Shown piece by piece: positions 28,424 to 37,924 of a stretch of 64,000 bases of DNA. The DNA is from an uncultured Synechococcaceae cyanobacterium (lineage in GTDB: Bacteria; Cyanobacteriota; Cyanobacteriia; PCC-6307; Cyanobiaceae), in assembly GCA_902536065.1 (NCBI GenBank), contig CACAVZ010000005.1, forward strand, positions 34,676-98,675. Reading direction: 5' to 3'. The notes under the pieces are model-generated. The model did not search any database. It was given only the letters and a program-made list of their open reading frames with translations, and was not told the DNA's origin. The position numbers and the translations under genes were made by a program. Each line of letters starts with the position of its first letter. Position 1 is the first letter of the stretch.

Positions 28424-29494
28424 ATGCATAAAGTTTTAGCTATTGAAACAAGTTGTGATGAGACATCTGTCTCAATAGTTTCTAATATTGGCGATACTTT
28501 CAAAATTCATTCAAATATCATTGCATCTCAAATTGAAGATCATTCAAAATGGGGAGGAGTTGTTCCTGAACTAGCAGCTAGAAAACACCTTGAGTTATTG
28601 CCTTTTGTTTTGGAAAAGGCATTAAAAGAGTCAAAAATTAAGATTGATGAAATTGATTATATTGCGTCAACTGTAGCCCCTGGATTAGTTGGATGCTTAA
28701 GAGTTGGTTCTATTACGGCAAGATCACTTTGCGCTTTACATTCAAAGCCATTTTTGGGAATTCATCACTTGGAGGGACATTTATCATCAATTTTATTTTC
28801 AGAAAACTATCCTAAGAAACCTTTTATTACGTTACTTGTAAGTGGCGGTCATACAGAACTTATAAAAGTAGATGAGAGAAGGAGAATGCAAAGACTTGGT
28901 AAAAGTTTTGACGATGCCGCTGGAGAAGCTTTTGATAAAGTTGGAAGACTATTGGGTCTTAGTTATCCAGGAGGACCGGCAATTGAAAAGGTTGCTAAAA
29001 AAGGAGATCCTTTGAAATTTAATCTACCAAAATGTAGGATTTCAGATAAAAAGGGTGGATTTCTTAAATATGATTTTTCTTTTAGTGGTCTAAAAACTGC
29101 TGTATTAAGGTTGGTTGAGAAATTAAATATAGAAGGTAAGATCATCCCAGTTCCTGATATTGCTGCGAGCTTTGAGAGAGTAGTAGCAGAGGTTTTGGTA
29201 GAGAGAACTTTAGTGTGTGCAAAAGACTATAACTTGAGAGATGTTGTTGTTGTTGGGGGTGTGGCTGCTAACAATACATTAAGAAAAATGATGATTAGTG
29301 AAGCTAGCAAAAAATCTATTAAAGTTCATTTAGCTCCTCTTAATCTTTGTACAGATAATGCGGCGATGATTGGAGCGGCGGCTTTGTTCAGAATCAAATT
29401 TGAGAATCATTTAAGTTCCCTTAAATTAGGCGTCGCTGGAAGATTATCAATTGAACAAGCAAATACCCTTTATGAAGAAAACCCTCCTTTTTAA
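28424..29494 (+). CDS. tsaD: tRNA N6-adenosine threonylcarbamoyltransferase TsaD
   Basis: Transfers threonylcarbamoyl to A37 of ANN-decoding tRNAs. The 356-residue protein has the ASKHA signatures: VLAIETSCDETSVSIV at the N-terminus, metal-binding HHLEGH with LVSGGHTEL, and the late VVVGGVAANNTLR and TDNAAMIGAA. Normal length for a bacterial TsaD. The hli gene follows 5 bp later, an unusual partner suggesting co-transcription. The gene is divergent from psaF. Confidence 0.96.
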   Translation: MHKVLAIETSCDETSVSIVSNIGDTFKIHSNIIASQIEDHSKWGGVVPELAARKHLELLPFVLEKALKESKIKIDEIDYIASTVAPGLVGCLRVGSITARSLCALHSKPFLGIHHLEGHLSSILFSENYPKKPFITLLVSGGHTELIKVDERRRMQRLGKSFDDAAGEAFDKVGRLLGLSYPGGPAIEKVAKKGDPLKFNLPKCRISDKKGGFLKYDFSFSGLKTAVLRLVEKLNIEGKIIPVPDIAASFERVVAEVLVERTLVCAKDYNLRDVVVVGGVAANNTLRKMMISEASKKSIKVHLAPLNLCTDNAAMIGAAALFRIKFENHLSSLKLGVAGRLSIEQANTLYEENPPF

Positions 29495-29499
29495 CTTCA

Positions 29500-29676
29500 A
29501 TGAAAAAACAATCTAAAATCGAGATTAAAGAGACAAAAAACTTTGTTGATAAAAAGGAACTGAATTTGTGGAAAAGAGGTTTTACCCCACAAGCTGAAAT
29601 ATGGAATGGAAGGATGGCAACAGTTGGTATAGGAATTATTTTAATAATAATTGCTTTAATAAGCCAATTTTCTTGA
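29500..29676 (+). CDS. hli: High-light-inducible protein (Hli/SCP), single-helix chlorophyll-binding
   Basis: The 58-residue protein has a polar N-terminus and the LHC-like helix FTPQAEIWNGRMATVGIG followed by IILIIIALIS. The Glu-x-x-Asn-Gly-Arg core is the chlorophyll-binding signature of Hlips, which protect and help assemble photosystems under high light. The ATG at 29500 lies 5 bp after the tsaD stop, so expression may depend on the tsaD transcript or on an internal promoter. Many hli genes in phage and islands end in a common motif; this one does not, which fits a core-genome hli. Confidence 0.93.
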   Translation: MKKQSKIEIKETKNFVDKKELNLWKRGFTPQAEIWNGRMATVGIGIILIIIALISQFS

Positions 29677-29842
29677 TAGAAGTAAAATTTATTTGACTTA
29701 AAATTTGTTATAAAAGATTTAATAAAAATTACACTTCTATAGCTGATTAATTAAATTAAAAAGTATTGTATTTATTGGACTTCAGATATGATTGTTGATT
29801 TAATCAAAATAATAAATATTTCTACTATATATAGTTTTTTTT

Positions 29843-31048
29843 ATGACGCCTGAAAGGCTTGGATTACTTTGGGGTATAACTGTATTCGCAGGTGCTTGTG
29901 CTCGATTATTTTCTTCTTTTACAGGATTCCCCAGCGTTGTTATTTTATTACTTTCTGGATTATTTATAGGAAGATCAGGTTTAGGACTGGTTGAGCCTTT
30001 AGATCTTGGACAAGGGCTTGAAACTATTGTAGGGCTTCTAGTTTGTTTGGTCCTATTTGAAGGAGGACTAAATTTAAAACTGCCTGAAGGGAATATAAGA
30101 AATACTGTTTTGAAAATATCATTGGTAAGACTTTTTATTTCATTATCCGCTGGAATTTTTATTGCTCATTGGCTGGCAGGACTCTCATGGCAAGTCGCAG
30201 GAATATATAGTGCCATTATTCTAGCTACTGGTCCAACAGTTGTTTCTCCATTAGTGGAACAAATAAAATTAGCTTCTCCTCTCTCGGATGTTTTAAAAGC
30301 TGAAGGGTTGTTGCTTGAACCAATTGGAGCAGTACTGGCATTACTTCTTTTAGAACTAACTTTAGGAGACCTACGTGGAATTAACGATGTATTTATAGCA
30401 TTAATGCAAAGATTAGGAGGAGGAGTCTTAATCGGATTAAGTTCAGGTTGGTTACTATCAGAAATTTTAAAAAAAATAAAAAATGAAGCCTCATTTGGTA
30501 TAGAGCTTCAAGTTACTCTTGGATTTATTTTTCTTGTGTATGGAATTTGCGAATATTTTTTGCCAGAATCAGGCTTGCCGGCTTCTGTCGCAGCGGGATT
30601 TGTTGTAGGCAAAAGAGAAGTTATAGATAAAGAGAGATTGGATAATCTAATAGGTGAATTAGCTCAATTAGCAATAACTGTGCTTTTTCCTCTCTTGGCC
30701 GCTGACGTTTCTTGGGGTGAATTAAGTCCGCTTGGCTGGGGAGGGGTTGTTTGCGTTTTTATGTTGATGGTAATTGTTCGCCCTATCTCTATATGGATAG
30801 CAACAATGGGAAGAGAATTGAACTTAAAAGAAAAAATATTTTTAGCTTGGTTAGCCCCAAGAGGCATTGTTACTGCTGCGGTAGCTTCTCTTTTTTCTAT
30901 CAGATTAGAACAGGCTGGTATCCTTGGGGCTGGCCGTCTCCAAGGTTTAGTTTTTCTTACTATATTGATGACAGTGGGAATTCAAGGTCTTTCAGCTAAA
31001 CCTTTGGCGAAAAGGCTTGAATTAGAACAAAAAAATAATTTAGATTGA
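29843..31048 (+). CDS. Na+/H+ antiporter (CPA1/NhaP-type)
   Basis: The 401-residue membrane protein has about twelve spans. Family features are LVCLVLFEGGLNLKL, the ion-binding region ILATGPTVVSPLVEQ and the late LAWLAPRGIVTAAVASLFS. No large cytoplasmic C-terminal domain is present. It probably exchanges Na+ (or K+) for protons in the plasma membrane, relevant to sodium export in seawater. Its 3' end overlaps the convergent gltX by 9 bp. Confidence 0.9.
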   Translation: MTPERLGLLWGITVFAGACARLFSSFTGFPSVVILLLSGLFIGRSGLGLVEPLDLGQGLETIVGLLVCLVLFEGGLNLKLPEGNIRNTVLKISLVRLFISLSAGIFIAHWLAGLSWQVAGIYSAIILATGPTVVSPLVEQIKLASPLSDVLKAEGLLLEPIGAVLALLLLELTLGDLRGINDVFIALMQRLGGGVLIGLSSGWLLSEILKKIKNEASFGIELQVTLGFIFLVYGICEYFLPESGLPASVAAGFVVGKREVIDKERLDNLIGELAQLAITVLFPLLAADVSWGELSPLGWGGVVCVFMLMVIVRPISIWIATMGRELNLKEKIFLAWLAPRGIVTAAVASLFSIRLEQAGILGAGRLQGLVFLTILMTVGIQGLSAKPLAKRLELEQKNNLD

Positions 31049-32479
31049 TTTAAGACATCTTTCAATTCGAGATCTATCAGTTTTACTCTCTGAGAAAAGC
31101 TCCCAACTTTGAATTAAATCTGGCCCGCTGAGAGATCCAAAAAAGGCTACTCTTAACGATTTCATTAATATCCCTTTTTTAATATTATACTTTTTTGAGA
31201 TTACGTTTATTATTTCTTTGGCTTTCTCTTTATCTAGTTTTATAGTATTTTGATCAGTTAAATAATTTAAGGTTAGCTTTAGAGATTCTTTGCTATCCTC
31301 GTTTTCCAAAAAAACTTGACCTTCTTTTTGAATCGTAGGTGTTAAGAAAAATGGTTTTGATTGATCAATGGCATCTGTTAAAAGAGTCATAGAGTCTCTA
31401 AGCAAAATTGCTAATTTATAGCCCCATTCTTGAGATGGAGGAACCCAACCATTGTCATCCCAGTATTTCCTAATAATCTTACTTAATTTTATTGATTCCA
31501 TATTTTTTATATATTGTGAATTAATCCAGTTAAGTTTTTCCCAACTGAATTTAGCTCCAGCTTTATTTATGTCTGATAAGTCAAAAATTTCAGATATCTC
31601 ATTAAGTGAAAGTATTTCTCTGTAGGCAGATTTTGGAGACCAGCCCAAAAAGGCCATATAGTTCGATAATGCCTCAGGTAAATACCCCATATCTCTAAAT
31701 TCGTCGATTGAAGTCACGCAATCTCTCTTAGATAATTTTTTCCCTTCACTATTAAGTATTAGAGGTGTATGCGAAAAAGTAGGCAAATTAAAATTTAATG
31801 CTTTATAAATCAATATTTGTTTTGCAGTGTTCGAGATATGGTCTTCACCCCTCACAACGTGAGAAATATTCATAAAATTGTCATCAACCACAACTGCAAG
31901 ATTATATAAAGGATCTCCAATCTCATATCCATTTGCCCTTCTTGACAAAACTAAATCACCACCCAAGTCCTTCCCTTGCCATTTGATTTCACCTCTTATA
32001 TGATCGGCCCACTTTATCTCAATTTTTTCATCAATCTTAAACCTTATTACTGAAGTCCTTCCTTGGGATATGAAAGTTTCTATTTCTTTTTGTGAAAGAC
32101 TTCTGTGTCTATTATCGTGCTTTGGAGGTAATCCTTTCTTTTTTTGTTCTTCTCTTAATTCAGAGATTTCATCTTCTGTTGTAAAGCACCTATATGCAGC
32201 TCCACATTCCAATAGCTTTTTGATATGACTTTTATGAATCGAGATTCGGTCACTTTGCTTTATAGGTTCTTCATCCCATGTAAGTCCAAGCCATTTCAAT
32301 CCATCTAATATATTTTTTGTATATTCAGATTTAGATCTAAGAAAATCAGTATCCTCTATCCTGATGAGAAACTTTCCACCTATTTTTTTTGCATATAACC
32401 AGTTAAATAATGCTGTTCTAGCAGTCCCAATATGAAATAAACCCGTTGGACTAGGTGCTAGTCTTAATCGCTTTTCCAA
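31040..32479 (-). CDS. gltX: Glutamyl-tRNA synthetase
   Basis: Charges tRNA-Glu, which also feeds tetrapyrrole synthesis via glutamyl-tRNA (hemL and hemC are in this window). The 479-residue class I enzyme shows LAPSPTGLFHIGTARTALFN (HIGH motif) and the KMSKS variant KKLSKRDCVTS, plus FLIRIEDTD. A C-terminal anticodon-binding helical domain follows. Normal length. Its ATG is 17 bp after the tRNA-Asp gene on the same strand. Confidence 0.97.
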   Translation of the reverse strand: MEKRLRLAPSPTGLFHIGTARTALFNWLYAKKIGGKFLIRIEDTDFLRSKSEYTKNILDGLKWLGLTWDEEPIKQSDRISIHKSHIKKLLECGAAYRCFTTEDEISELREEQKKKGLPPKHDNRHRSLSQKEIETFISQGRTSVIRFKIDEKIEIKWADHIRGEIKWQGKDLGGDLVLSRRANGYEIGDPLYNLAVVVDDNFMNISHVVRGEDHISNTAKQILIYKALNFNLPTFSHTPLILNSEGKKLSKRDCVTSIDEFRDMGYLPEALSNYMAFLGWSPKSAYREILSLNEISEIFDLSDINKAGAKFSWEKLNWINSQYIKNMESIKLSKIIRKYWDDNGWVPPSQEWGYKLAILLRDSMTLLTDAIDQSKPFFLTPTIQKEGQVFLENEDSKESLKLTLNYLTDQNTIKLDKEKAKEIINVISKKYNIKKGILMKSLRVAFFGSLSGPDLIQSWELFSESKTDRSRIERCLKSI

Positions 32480-32496
32480 ATTTCTATTAGAAATAA

Positions 32497-32570
32497 CGGG
32501 ACCGACGGGATTCGAACCCGCAACTTCCGCCGTGACAGGGCGGTGCTCTAACCAGTTGAACTACGGTCCC
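32497..32570 (-). tRNA. trnD: tRNA-Asp (GTC)
   Basis: The minus strand folds as a 74-base cloverleaf: acceptor GGGACCG pairs with CGGTCCC, discriminator G, anticodon loop CTGTCAC giving GTC, and T-arm GGGTTCGAATCCC. The CCA end is not encoded. It lies just upstream of gltX. Confidence 0.98.
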
Positions 32571-32720
32571 AGAGTTTTGTTCTAAATTTTATTTAGAACT
32601 TCATCTTTAAAATTATCAGATCATAATACTTAATTTATGGTGTTGTAATAAAAAAAATTTATTAATTTGAGGATTTACAGAAATAGTTAGTTTTACAATT
32701 GCCTTAATATAAGCAACTAT

Positions 32721-32915
32721 TTATTTTTGAGGCCTAAAACCAGCAGGTTCTATCAACCTAACTTGGTTGCCTCTAGCTGTAAATTCTCTGCCTTGGTCAC
32801 TTTGTACGACAACTCTCCCACCAGACTTAACTCTGATGACTCTTGCACGAACCCATCCTAAAGCTGCTGATTCGAGGACTTTAACTACGTCCCCAGGTTG
32901 AAGATCTAACTCCAT
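32721..32915 (-). CDS. Unknown 64-residue SH3-like protein
   Basis: The translation from ATG 32915 reads MELDLQPGDVVKVLES, then GWVRARVIRVKSGGRVVVQS and VRLIEPAGFRPQK. It is short, basic and beta-strand rich, as in small SH3/KOW-like folds, and seems conserved in style. The open frame extends upstream to 32978, but that runs into the tRNA-Trp gene, so the ATG at 32915 is the proper start. It lies between the two tRNA genes. Function unknown. Confidence 0.75.
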   Translation of the reverse strand: MELDLQPGDVVKVLESAALGWVRARVIRVKSGGRVVVQSDQGREFTARGNQVRLIEPAGFRPQK

Positions 32916-32948
32916 CTTATGAAAATGATTTACATAATGTTGATCAAA

Positions 32949-33021
32949 CGCGTCGTGGAGGACTTGAACCCCCGACATCAGGTTTTGGAGACCTGCGTTC
33001 TACCAACTGAACTAACGACGC
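32949..33021 (-). tRNA. trnW: tRNA-Trp (CCA)
   Basis: 73-base cloverleaf on the minus strand: acceptor GCGTCGT pairs with ACGACGC, discriminator G, anticodon stem CAGGT/ACCTG with loop CTCCAAA giving CCA, and T-arm GGGGGTTCAAGTCCTCC. No encoded CCA end. It lies between rplS and the 64-residue gene, a tRNA-Trp/rplS proximity also seen in other bacteria. Confidence 0.98.
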
Positions 33022-33074
33022 ATCTAAATAATTATAAGCGTCTTTGTGACCAATAAGTCGATTAATTTACAACT

Positions 33075-33545
33075 TTATCGATCAAAGCGTTGTTTTACGC
33101 GAGTAGCTTTTCCTACTCTATCTCTTAGATAGAATAACTTAGCTCTTCTTACTTTACCTCTACGTTCAACTTTTAGAGAGGCAACTTGTGGACTATGTAG
33201 CATAAATACTCTTTCAACACCTATACCCTGAAAAATTCTTCTAACTGTAATAGTCTGATTAATACCTCCATGTCTTTTTGCGATGACAACACCTTCATAA
33301 GGTTGGACTCTTTCTTTATTCCCTTCTGTAATTTTTACTCCAACTTTAACGGTGTCCCCAACATAAATTTCAGGTAATTCTTTTTTTAATTGTTCACTCT
33401 CAAATTCCTTAATAAGATTTGAAGGACTTAAGGTTTGCGTAGTTTCAGAAACCATTTTTTTTTCTTTTGGTTTAACCTCTACATCAACTGATGCGTCAGT
33501 TTTGATGTCGGTTTCTAGTTCCTTCTCTTGTTTCTCTTTGGCCAT
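33075..33545 (-). CDS. rplS: 50S ribosomal protein L19, with N-terminal extension
   Basis: Ribosomal protein at the 30S-50S interface. Residues 46-156 are canonical L19 ([60 protein letters not shown]). About 45 extra residues at the N-terminus are Lys/Glu-rich and low in complexity. The start could instead be Met31 (33455), which would give 126 residues, still slightly long. ATG 33545 was kept because the frame is open and the next gene upstream ends 32 bp away. Confidence 0.93.
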   Translation of the reverse strand: MAKEKQEKELETDIKTDASVDVEVKPKEKKMVSETTQTLSPSNLIKEFESEQLKKELPEIYVGDTVKVGVKITEGNKERVQPYEGVVIAKRHGGINQTITVRRIFQGIGVERVFMLHSPQVASLKVERRGKVRRAKLFYLRDRVGKATRVKQRFDR

Positions 33546-33577
33546 TTTGGTCTTTTTTATCCTACAAGTTCTATATC

Positions 33578-33886
33578 TTAACCTTTTGTCTCGCCTTTAG
33601 TAACCTTTTTGCTAAATGAAATTGTTTTTGAAAACATTTGGAATCCTGTTATGAGCATCCATAAAACTCCAAGGGAATTCAATATTACGTATATTAATTC
33701 TCCATTATCTCCAAGCCATTCGCCCTCATGGAGAGACATTAACCAATGGACTTGCTCTCTAGAGTAACCTAATAAATCTTTTGAAATCCTATAAAGAAGA
33801 CCGGTAATTGAAGAAATCAATAACGGAAGAAAAACCCAAGGCGCCAAAGCTTTATGAAATTTCCTAGAATTAGACAAAGAATTCAT
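33578..33886 (-). CDS. PepSY-associated-type small membrane protein
   Basis: The 102-residue protein has two spans: residues 15-30 ([18 protein letters not shown]) and 67-85 ([19 protein letters not shown]). The opening [14 protein letters not shown] followed by TGLLYR is reminiscent of PepSY-associated TM proteins, which often link to iron or redox functions. The middle segment [13 protein letters not shown] lies between the spans. No further function can be assigned. Same strand and 32 bp upstream of rplS. Confidence 0.68.
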   Translation of the reverse strand: MNSLSNSRKFHKALAPWVFLPLLISSITGLLYRISKDLLGYSREQVHWLMSLHEGEWLGDNGELIYVILNSLGVLWMLITGFQMFSKTISFSKKVTKGETKG

Positions 33887-33977
33887 TCCTGTTACCCTAT
33901 GTTATTGATAGATTTAAGGTAGCCAAGTCAATAATGGCTATTTTGATGATATTGATCTATTACTATTATTTATTCCA

Positions 33978-34817
33978 ATGAGACATTTTGCAGATCTTTT
34001 ATTAAATAAAAATAATTCCAAAACTAATGATCAAGTACCTTTTATTCAGAGGAGAAGAGGGATTGAAATAAAATCAGCACGTGAGATAAATTTGATGAAA
34101 AAATCAAGCAGGATAGTAGCAACAGTTTTAAAGGAAATTAATGACTTAATTAAACCAGGAATGAGCACCAAAGATTTAGATGATTACGCAGAAAAAAGGA
34201 TAAGAAGTTTTGGAGCTGTGCCTAGTTTTAAAGGGTATCATGGTTTCCCTTCTAGCATTTGTTCTAGTGTAAATAATGAGGTTGTCCACGGAATACCAAA
34301 TAAAAATAAAATAATCAAAAATGGTGACTTAGTTAAAATTGATACAGGAGCATATTTAGATGGCTTCCATGGGGATAGTTGCATATCAATTTGTGTTGGA
34401 GAAGTTAGTTCGAAGGCTCAAAATCTTAGTAATGTGGCTTACGAAGCATTGTATGCAGGACTTTCTAAAATTAAGGCAGGTAATACACTTCTTGATGTGG
34501 CAGGTGCGATTGAGGATATTGTTATAAAAAATGGATTTTCTGTTGTTGAAGATTATACGGGCCATGGAGTGGGAAGAAATCTTCACGAAGAACCTTCAGT
34601 ATTTAATTTTCGGACCAAAGAATTGCCCAACGTAGTCTTACGCGAGGGCATGACATTAGCTGTGGAACCTATTGTTAACGAAGGGAGTAAATTTTGTAAA
34701 ACACTAAATGATAGATGGACTGTTATTACAAAAGATGGAAAATTATCGGCGCAATGGGAACATACAATAGTTGTTCTTAAAGATGGTATTGAAATATTGA
34801 CAGATAGAGATTTCTAA
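33978..34817 (+). CDS. map: Methionine aminopeptidase, type I
   Basis: Removes the initiator Met from nascent proteins. The 279-residue protein shows the five metal ligands: Asp in [15 protein letters not shown] (two Asp), His in [15 protein letters not shown], Glu in [10 protein letters not shown] and the late Glu in [10 protein letters not shown]. The N-terminal ~30 residues are an extension before [14 protein letters not shown]. Its stop overlaps the convergent SDR gene by 4 bp. Confidence 0.96.
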   Translation: MRHFADLLLNKNNSKTNDQVPFIQRRRGIEIKSAREINLMKKSSRIVATVLKEINDLIKPGMSTKDLDDYAEKRIRSFGAVPSFKGYHGFPSSICSSVNNEVVHGIPNKNKIIKNGDLVKIDTGAYLDGFHGDSCISICVGEVSSKAQNLSNVAYEALYAGLSKIKAGNTLLDVAGAIEDIVIKNGFSVVEDYTGHGVGRNLHEEPSVFNFRTKELPNVVLREGMTLAVEPIVNEGSKFCKTLNDRWTVITKDGKLSAQWEHTIVVLKDGIEILTDRDF

Positions 34818-35539
34818 TTACTACTTTTGTATTTATAAATAATTTGACAATATAAAAAATTAATAAATTCTTTAAGGGGGAATAGCAAGTAAGTTAATGG
34901 GTTTGGACTAATTATTATTAAATAACGTCTTGAATTAGCTAAATCATAAATTTTCTGAGAGACAAATTTGGGACTCATTATTCCAATAGGATTAAGTTGT
35001 GATTTAAAAGGGCCTAAGATGATTTTTTTTATAATTAATTTATTCTTATTGTCCCTAGTGAGAAGATTTTTTTTGAAAGAAACTAATTGACCAATAAGGG
35101 ATTTGCTTATTTCATATGATGGATTTAGTGCTGGTAATATTTCTGCTTCAGAAGTATTTATCCAAACCTCTTTTTTTTTCAATGACTCGTTTTTTGTGGC
35201 AACATCTTCAAATAAGTTTAAAAATTTGAATTTGCTTAATGCATTTATCTCTATTGAATTTTCAAAATTTGAATTTTCTCTACTTAAATTGTAAATTCCG
35301 TGATTCAAAATTAATATATCTATCTTTTTTAGATGCTTTCTTAATCTCGATTCTTTCCCGCATTCCCATTTAATCCATTCATTGGGAGATTCAAGATTTA
35401 TTTCAGAATCAGTTTTACTATGAGTAAATCCAATCACTTTATATCCTTTTTGACGAAATAACTTTGTTAATTCTTTCCCAAGTGCTCCGGAGGCTCCTGT
35501 TATCCCTACAGTTTTTTCGTTTTTTATTGAATTTATCAT
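34814..35539 (-). CDS. Short-chain dehydrogenase/reductase-like protein
   Basis: The 241-residue protein has the NAD(P)-binding [11 protein letters not shown] (residues 14-24), a strand ending in [11 protein letters not shown] where NNAG would be, [20 protein letters not shown] with Tyr and Lys of the active-site pattern, and a hydrophobic C-terminus ([17 protein letters not shown]). The atypical NHGI and non-classical ending place it in an unassigned SDR group. Substrate unknown. It converges on map and is divergent from the DRTGG gene. Confidence 0.82.
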   Translation of the reverse strand: MINSIKNEKTVGITGASGALGKELTKLFRQKGYKVIGFTHSKTDSEINLESPNEWIKWECGKESRLRKHLKKIDILILNHGIYNLSRENSNFENSIEINALSKFKFLNLFEDVATKNESLKKKEVWINTSEAEILPALNPSYEISKSLIGQLVSFKKNLLTRDNKNKLIIKKIILGPFKSQLNPIGIMSPKFVSQKIYDLANSRRYLIIISPNPLTYLLFPLKEFINFLYCQIIYKYKSSN

Positions 35540-35686
35540 TTTGTTTGATTTTGATAAAATACCAAATACCTAGAATTAATTTACCTAAAAAATATCAATT
35601 TATTTGATTAAAACTCACAAATAAATATTTGTTTAGTTCTGGAAAAAATATTATCTTAAACCTATTAATGAATAATTTATTAAATT

Positions 35687-36796
35687 ATGAGCGATATTTT
35701 ATTAATTGGTTCATGTGAGCCATTTAGTGGCAAATCTGCATTGGTTCTTGGGATTGCAAAAAGACTTTTACATGAGAAAAAAAAGGTTCGTATTGGGAAG
35801 CCATTAGCAACATGTATCGAACTTACAAATCTACCTTCAATGTCATATGAAGGCCTTATAGATGATGATGTTAAATTTATTGGATCTACATTAAACATCG
35901 AAGAGGAAAATCTAATTTCTTCAGTAGGACTATTGGATAAAATATCAGCTGAAAAAAGAATCTTTAATAAAGACTTACTTCCAGGAAAAGGTTTCGCTCA
36001 AATTAAGGGATTAGTTAATGATGATTTTGAAGGTTTAAATATTTTAGAAGCTGCTGGAAGTCTGTATGAAGGAATGATTTATGGTTTAAGTCTTCCTCAA
36101 CTAGCTAAGAGTTTAGATGCGAAGGTCTTAATTGTTAATTTGTGGGAAGATTGTAAAAGCGTAGATGCATTGCTTGATGCGAAAAATCAATTGGGTGATC
36201 ATTTGGCTGGAGTGGTATTAAATGCAGTTGAGCCTCAAGAAGTTGAAAAAGTTAAAAACGAAATAATACCTTCTTTAAAAGATTTGAATATTGAAGTGTT
36301 TGGGGTGATGCCTAAATCACCACTGCTCAGAAGTGTTACAGTTGGTGAGCTTATAAGAAGATTAGACGCTCAAGTAATTTGTTGCCCTGAAAAGGATCAA
36401 TTACTCGTTGAGACATTAAGCATTGGTGCAATGGGTGTAAATTCTGCAATGGAATTTTTCAGAAGAAGAAGAAATATGGCGGTAGTTACTGGGGCTGAAA
36501 GAACTGATATCCAACTTGCTGCTCTGGAAGCTTCTACTCAATGCCTAATTTTAACTGGCTTAGGAGAACCTTTATCACAGTTAATTCATAGAGCAGAAGA
36601 ATTGGATGTACCAATTTTAAAAGTGGAATTAGATACTCTTGCTTCCGTAGAAATTATTGAACAAGCCTTTGGTCATGTCAGAATACATGAATCAATTAAA
36701 GCTTCTTATGCTGTCCAATTAGTTCAAGAGCATGTAAATCTAAAAAGAATTCTTGAAAAAGTAGATTTTCCCTGCAATTTTTCAGAAAAATGCTAA
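35687..36796 (+). CDS. BioD-like P-loop protein with DRTGG domain
   Basis: The 369-residue protein has an N-terminal dethiobiotin-synthetase-like P-loop domain (GSCEPFSGKSALVLGIAK, residues 8-25) and a C-terminal DRTGG-type region (VVTGAERTDIQLAALEAS, about 267-284). The arrangement resembles the N-terminal regulatory part of long phosphotransacetylases, but no Pta catalytic domain is present. Function is unknown; a nucleotide-sensing role is plausible. The next gene starts 25 bp later at TTG, so the two are probably co-transcribed. Confidence 0.82.
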   Translation: MSDILLIGSCEPFSGKSALVLGIAKRLLHEKKKVRIGKPLATCIELTNLPSMSYEGLIDDDVKFIGSTLNIEEENLISSVGLLDKISAEKRIFNKDLLPGKGFAQIKGLVNDDFEGLNILEAAGSLYEGMIYGLSLPQLAKSLDAKVLIVNLWEDCKSVDALLDAKNQLGDHLAGVVLNAVEPQEVEKVKNEIIPSLKDLNIEVFGVMPKSPLLRSVTVGELIRRLDAQVICCPEKDQLLVETLSIGAMGVNSAMEFFRRRRNMAVVTGAERTDIQLAALEASTQCLILTGLGEPLSQLIHRAEELDVPILKVELDTLASVEIIEQAFGHVRIHESIKASYAVQLVQEHVNLKRILEKVDFPCNFSEKC

Positions 36797-36821
36797 TTTC
36801 AAATATAGGAACCATTTTATT

Positions 36822-37334
36822 TTGAGTCGCTCTTTAGATCTGCCAACAACCCAAGGCGTTGATGCCTTAGCTCAAGAACTTGCAAAACTCCAAGATAATG
36901 GGAAAAGGAGGATTGCATTTTTGGGTAGTAGGCATGTACCAGTTGTTGATATTCACTTGATTGAATTGATAGCAAGGTCGTTAGCAGAGGAGGGGCATAA
37001 TATTCTTACATCTGGATCTCAAGGAGTGAATGCTGCTGTTATTAGAGCTGTTTTAGATATTAATCCATTATTGTTGACTGTTTTATTACCACAAAGTCTT
37101 GATAGGCAGATACCTGAAATTAAAGATCAACTTGAAAGAGTTATGCATTTGGTCGAAAAAAGTGAAAATGATGAATTACCTTTGCCACTTGCAAGCAGCC
37201 TTTGTAATCAAGAAATTATTACTAGGTGTGATCAATTAATATGTTTTGCCTTTCACGATAGTGAAACCTTACTAAATAGTTGTAGGTGTGCCGAAGAAAT
37301 GGGGAAAGTGGTTAGTTTGTTATTTTTTGATTAA
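36822..37334 (+). CDS. SLOG-fold (DprA/LOG-like) protein of unknown function
   Basis: The 170-residue protein has a Rossmann-like pattern: IAFLGSRHVPVVDIHLIEL near the N-terminus, then NILTSGSQGVNAAVIRAVL, which matches the G-S-x-x-x-S-G-(A/S)-x-G-V pattern of SLOG nucleotide-binding proteins. Similar genes are sometimes annotated DNA recombination-mediator protein A, but the DprA C-terminal domain is missing. The start is TTG at 36822; no ATG fits. Downstream of the DRTGG gene by 25 bp. Confidence 0.72.
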   Translation: MSRSLDLPTTQGVDALAQELAKLQDNGKRRIAFLGSRHVPVVDIHLIELIARSLAEEGHNILTSGSQGVNAAVIRAVLDINPLLLTVLLPQSLDRQIPEIKDQLERVMHLVEKSENDELPLPLASSLCNQEIITRCDQLICFAFHDSETLLNSCRCAEEMGKVVSLLFFD

Positions 37335-37401
37335 ATTAATTAATTTATCTTTAATTAAATAAAATATATGGTAAAAATGATCTTGTGTTTAAAAAATTAA
37401 G

Positions 37402-37899
37402 ATGGCAGAAAGTTTTTCATTTGATGTGATTTCTGATTTTGATAGACAAGAATTAGTTAATACTTTGGATCAAGTGAAAAGGGAAATTTCTCAACGTTAC
37501 GATTTGAAGGGAACAGATACTTCAGTCGATTTAGATAAAGAAAATATTTTTATAACCACCAATAGCGAACTTACCTTAAATGCTGTGAAGGATATAATTA
37601 GACAAAAGGCAATAAAAAGAAACTTATCTTTAAAAATTTTTGACTACGGTGAAATTGAAATAGTTAGTGGTAATAAAGTTAAACAGACAATATTATTAAA
37701 ACAGGGGATTAAACAAGAAATAGCAAAAAAAATCAGCAAAAATATTAGAGATCAAATAAAAAAAATTAACGTCAGTATAAATGGTGAAACACTGAGAGTC
37801 TCAAGCAAGAGCAAAAACGATCTTCAATTAGTAATTAAGCTCATTAGCGAGTTGGAAGAGTCTTTGAACATTCCTCTAAAAGCTAATAATTTTAGATAA
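37402..37899 (+). CDS. YajQ family nucleotide-binding protein (UPF0234)
   Basis: The 165-residue protein starts with the family signature SFDVISDFDRQELVNTLDQ and has EISQRYDLKGTDTSV, both strongly typical of YajQ. It folds as two ferredoxin-like domains. A Xanthomonas homologue binds cyclic di-GMP, but the role in cyanobacteria is not established. Downstream and same strand as the SLOG gene (67-bp gap), with the 68-residue gene following by 25 bp. Confidence 0.93.
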   Translation: MAESFSFDVISDFDRQELVNTLDQVKREISQRYDLKGTDTSVDLDKENIFITTNSELTLNAVKDIIRQKAIKRNLSLKIFDYGEIEIVSGNKVKQTILLKQGIKQEIAKKISKNIRDQIKKINVSINGETLRVSSKSKNDLQLVIKLISELEESLNIPLKANNFR

Positions 37900-37924
37900 A
37901 ATCTCTTTAAAGATTATTTGAAAT

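Noticed and set aside
32579..32599. Perfect 9-bp hairpin upstream of tRNA-Asp
   Set aside because: No T run follows in either direction, so terminator function is unsupported; could be processing-related but nothing confirms it.
32916..32978. Longer start for the 64-residue gene at 32978
   Set aside because: It would run into the tRNA-Trp gene.
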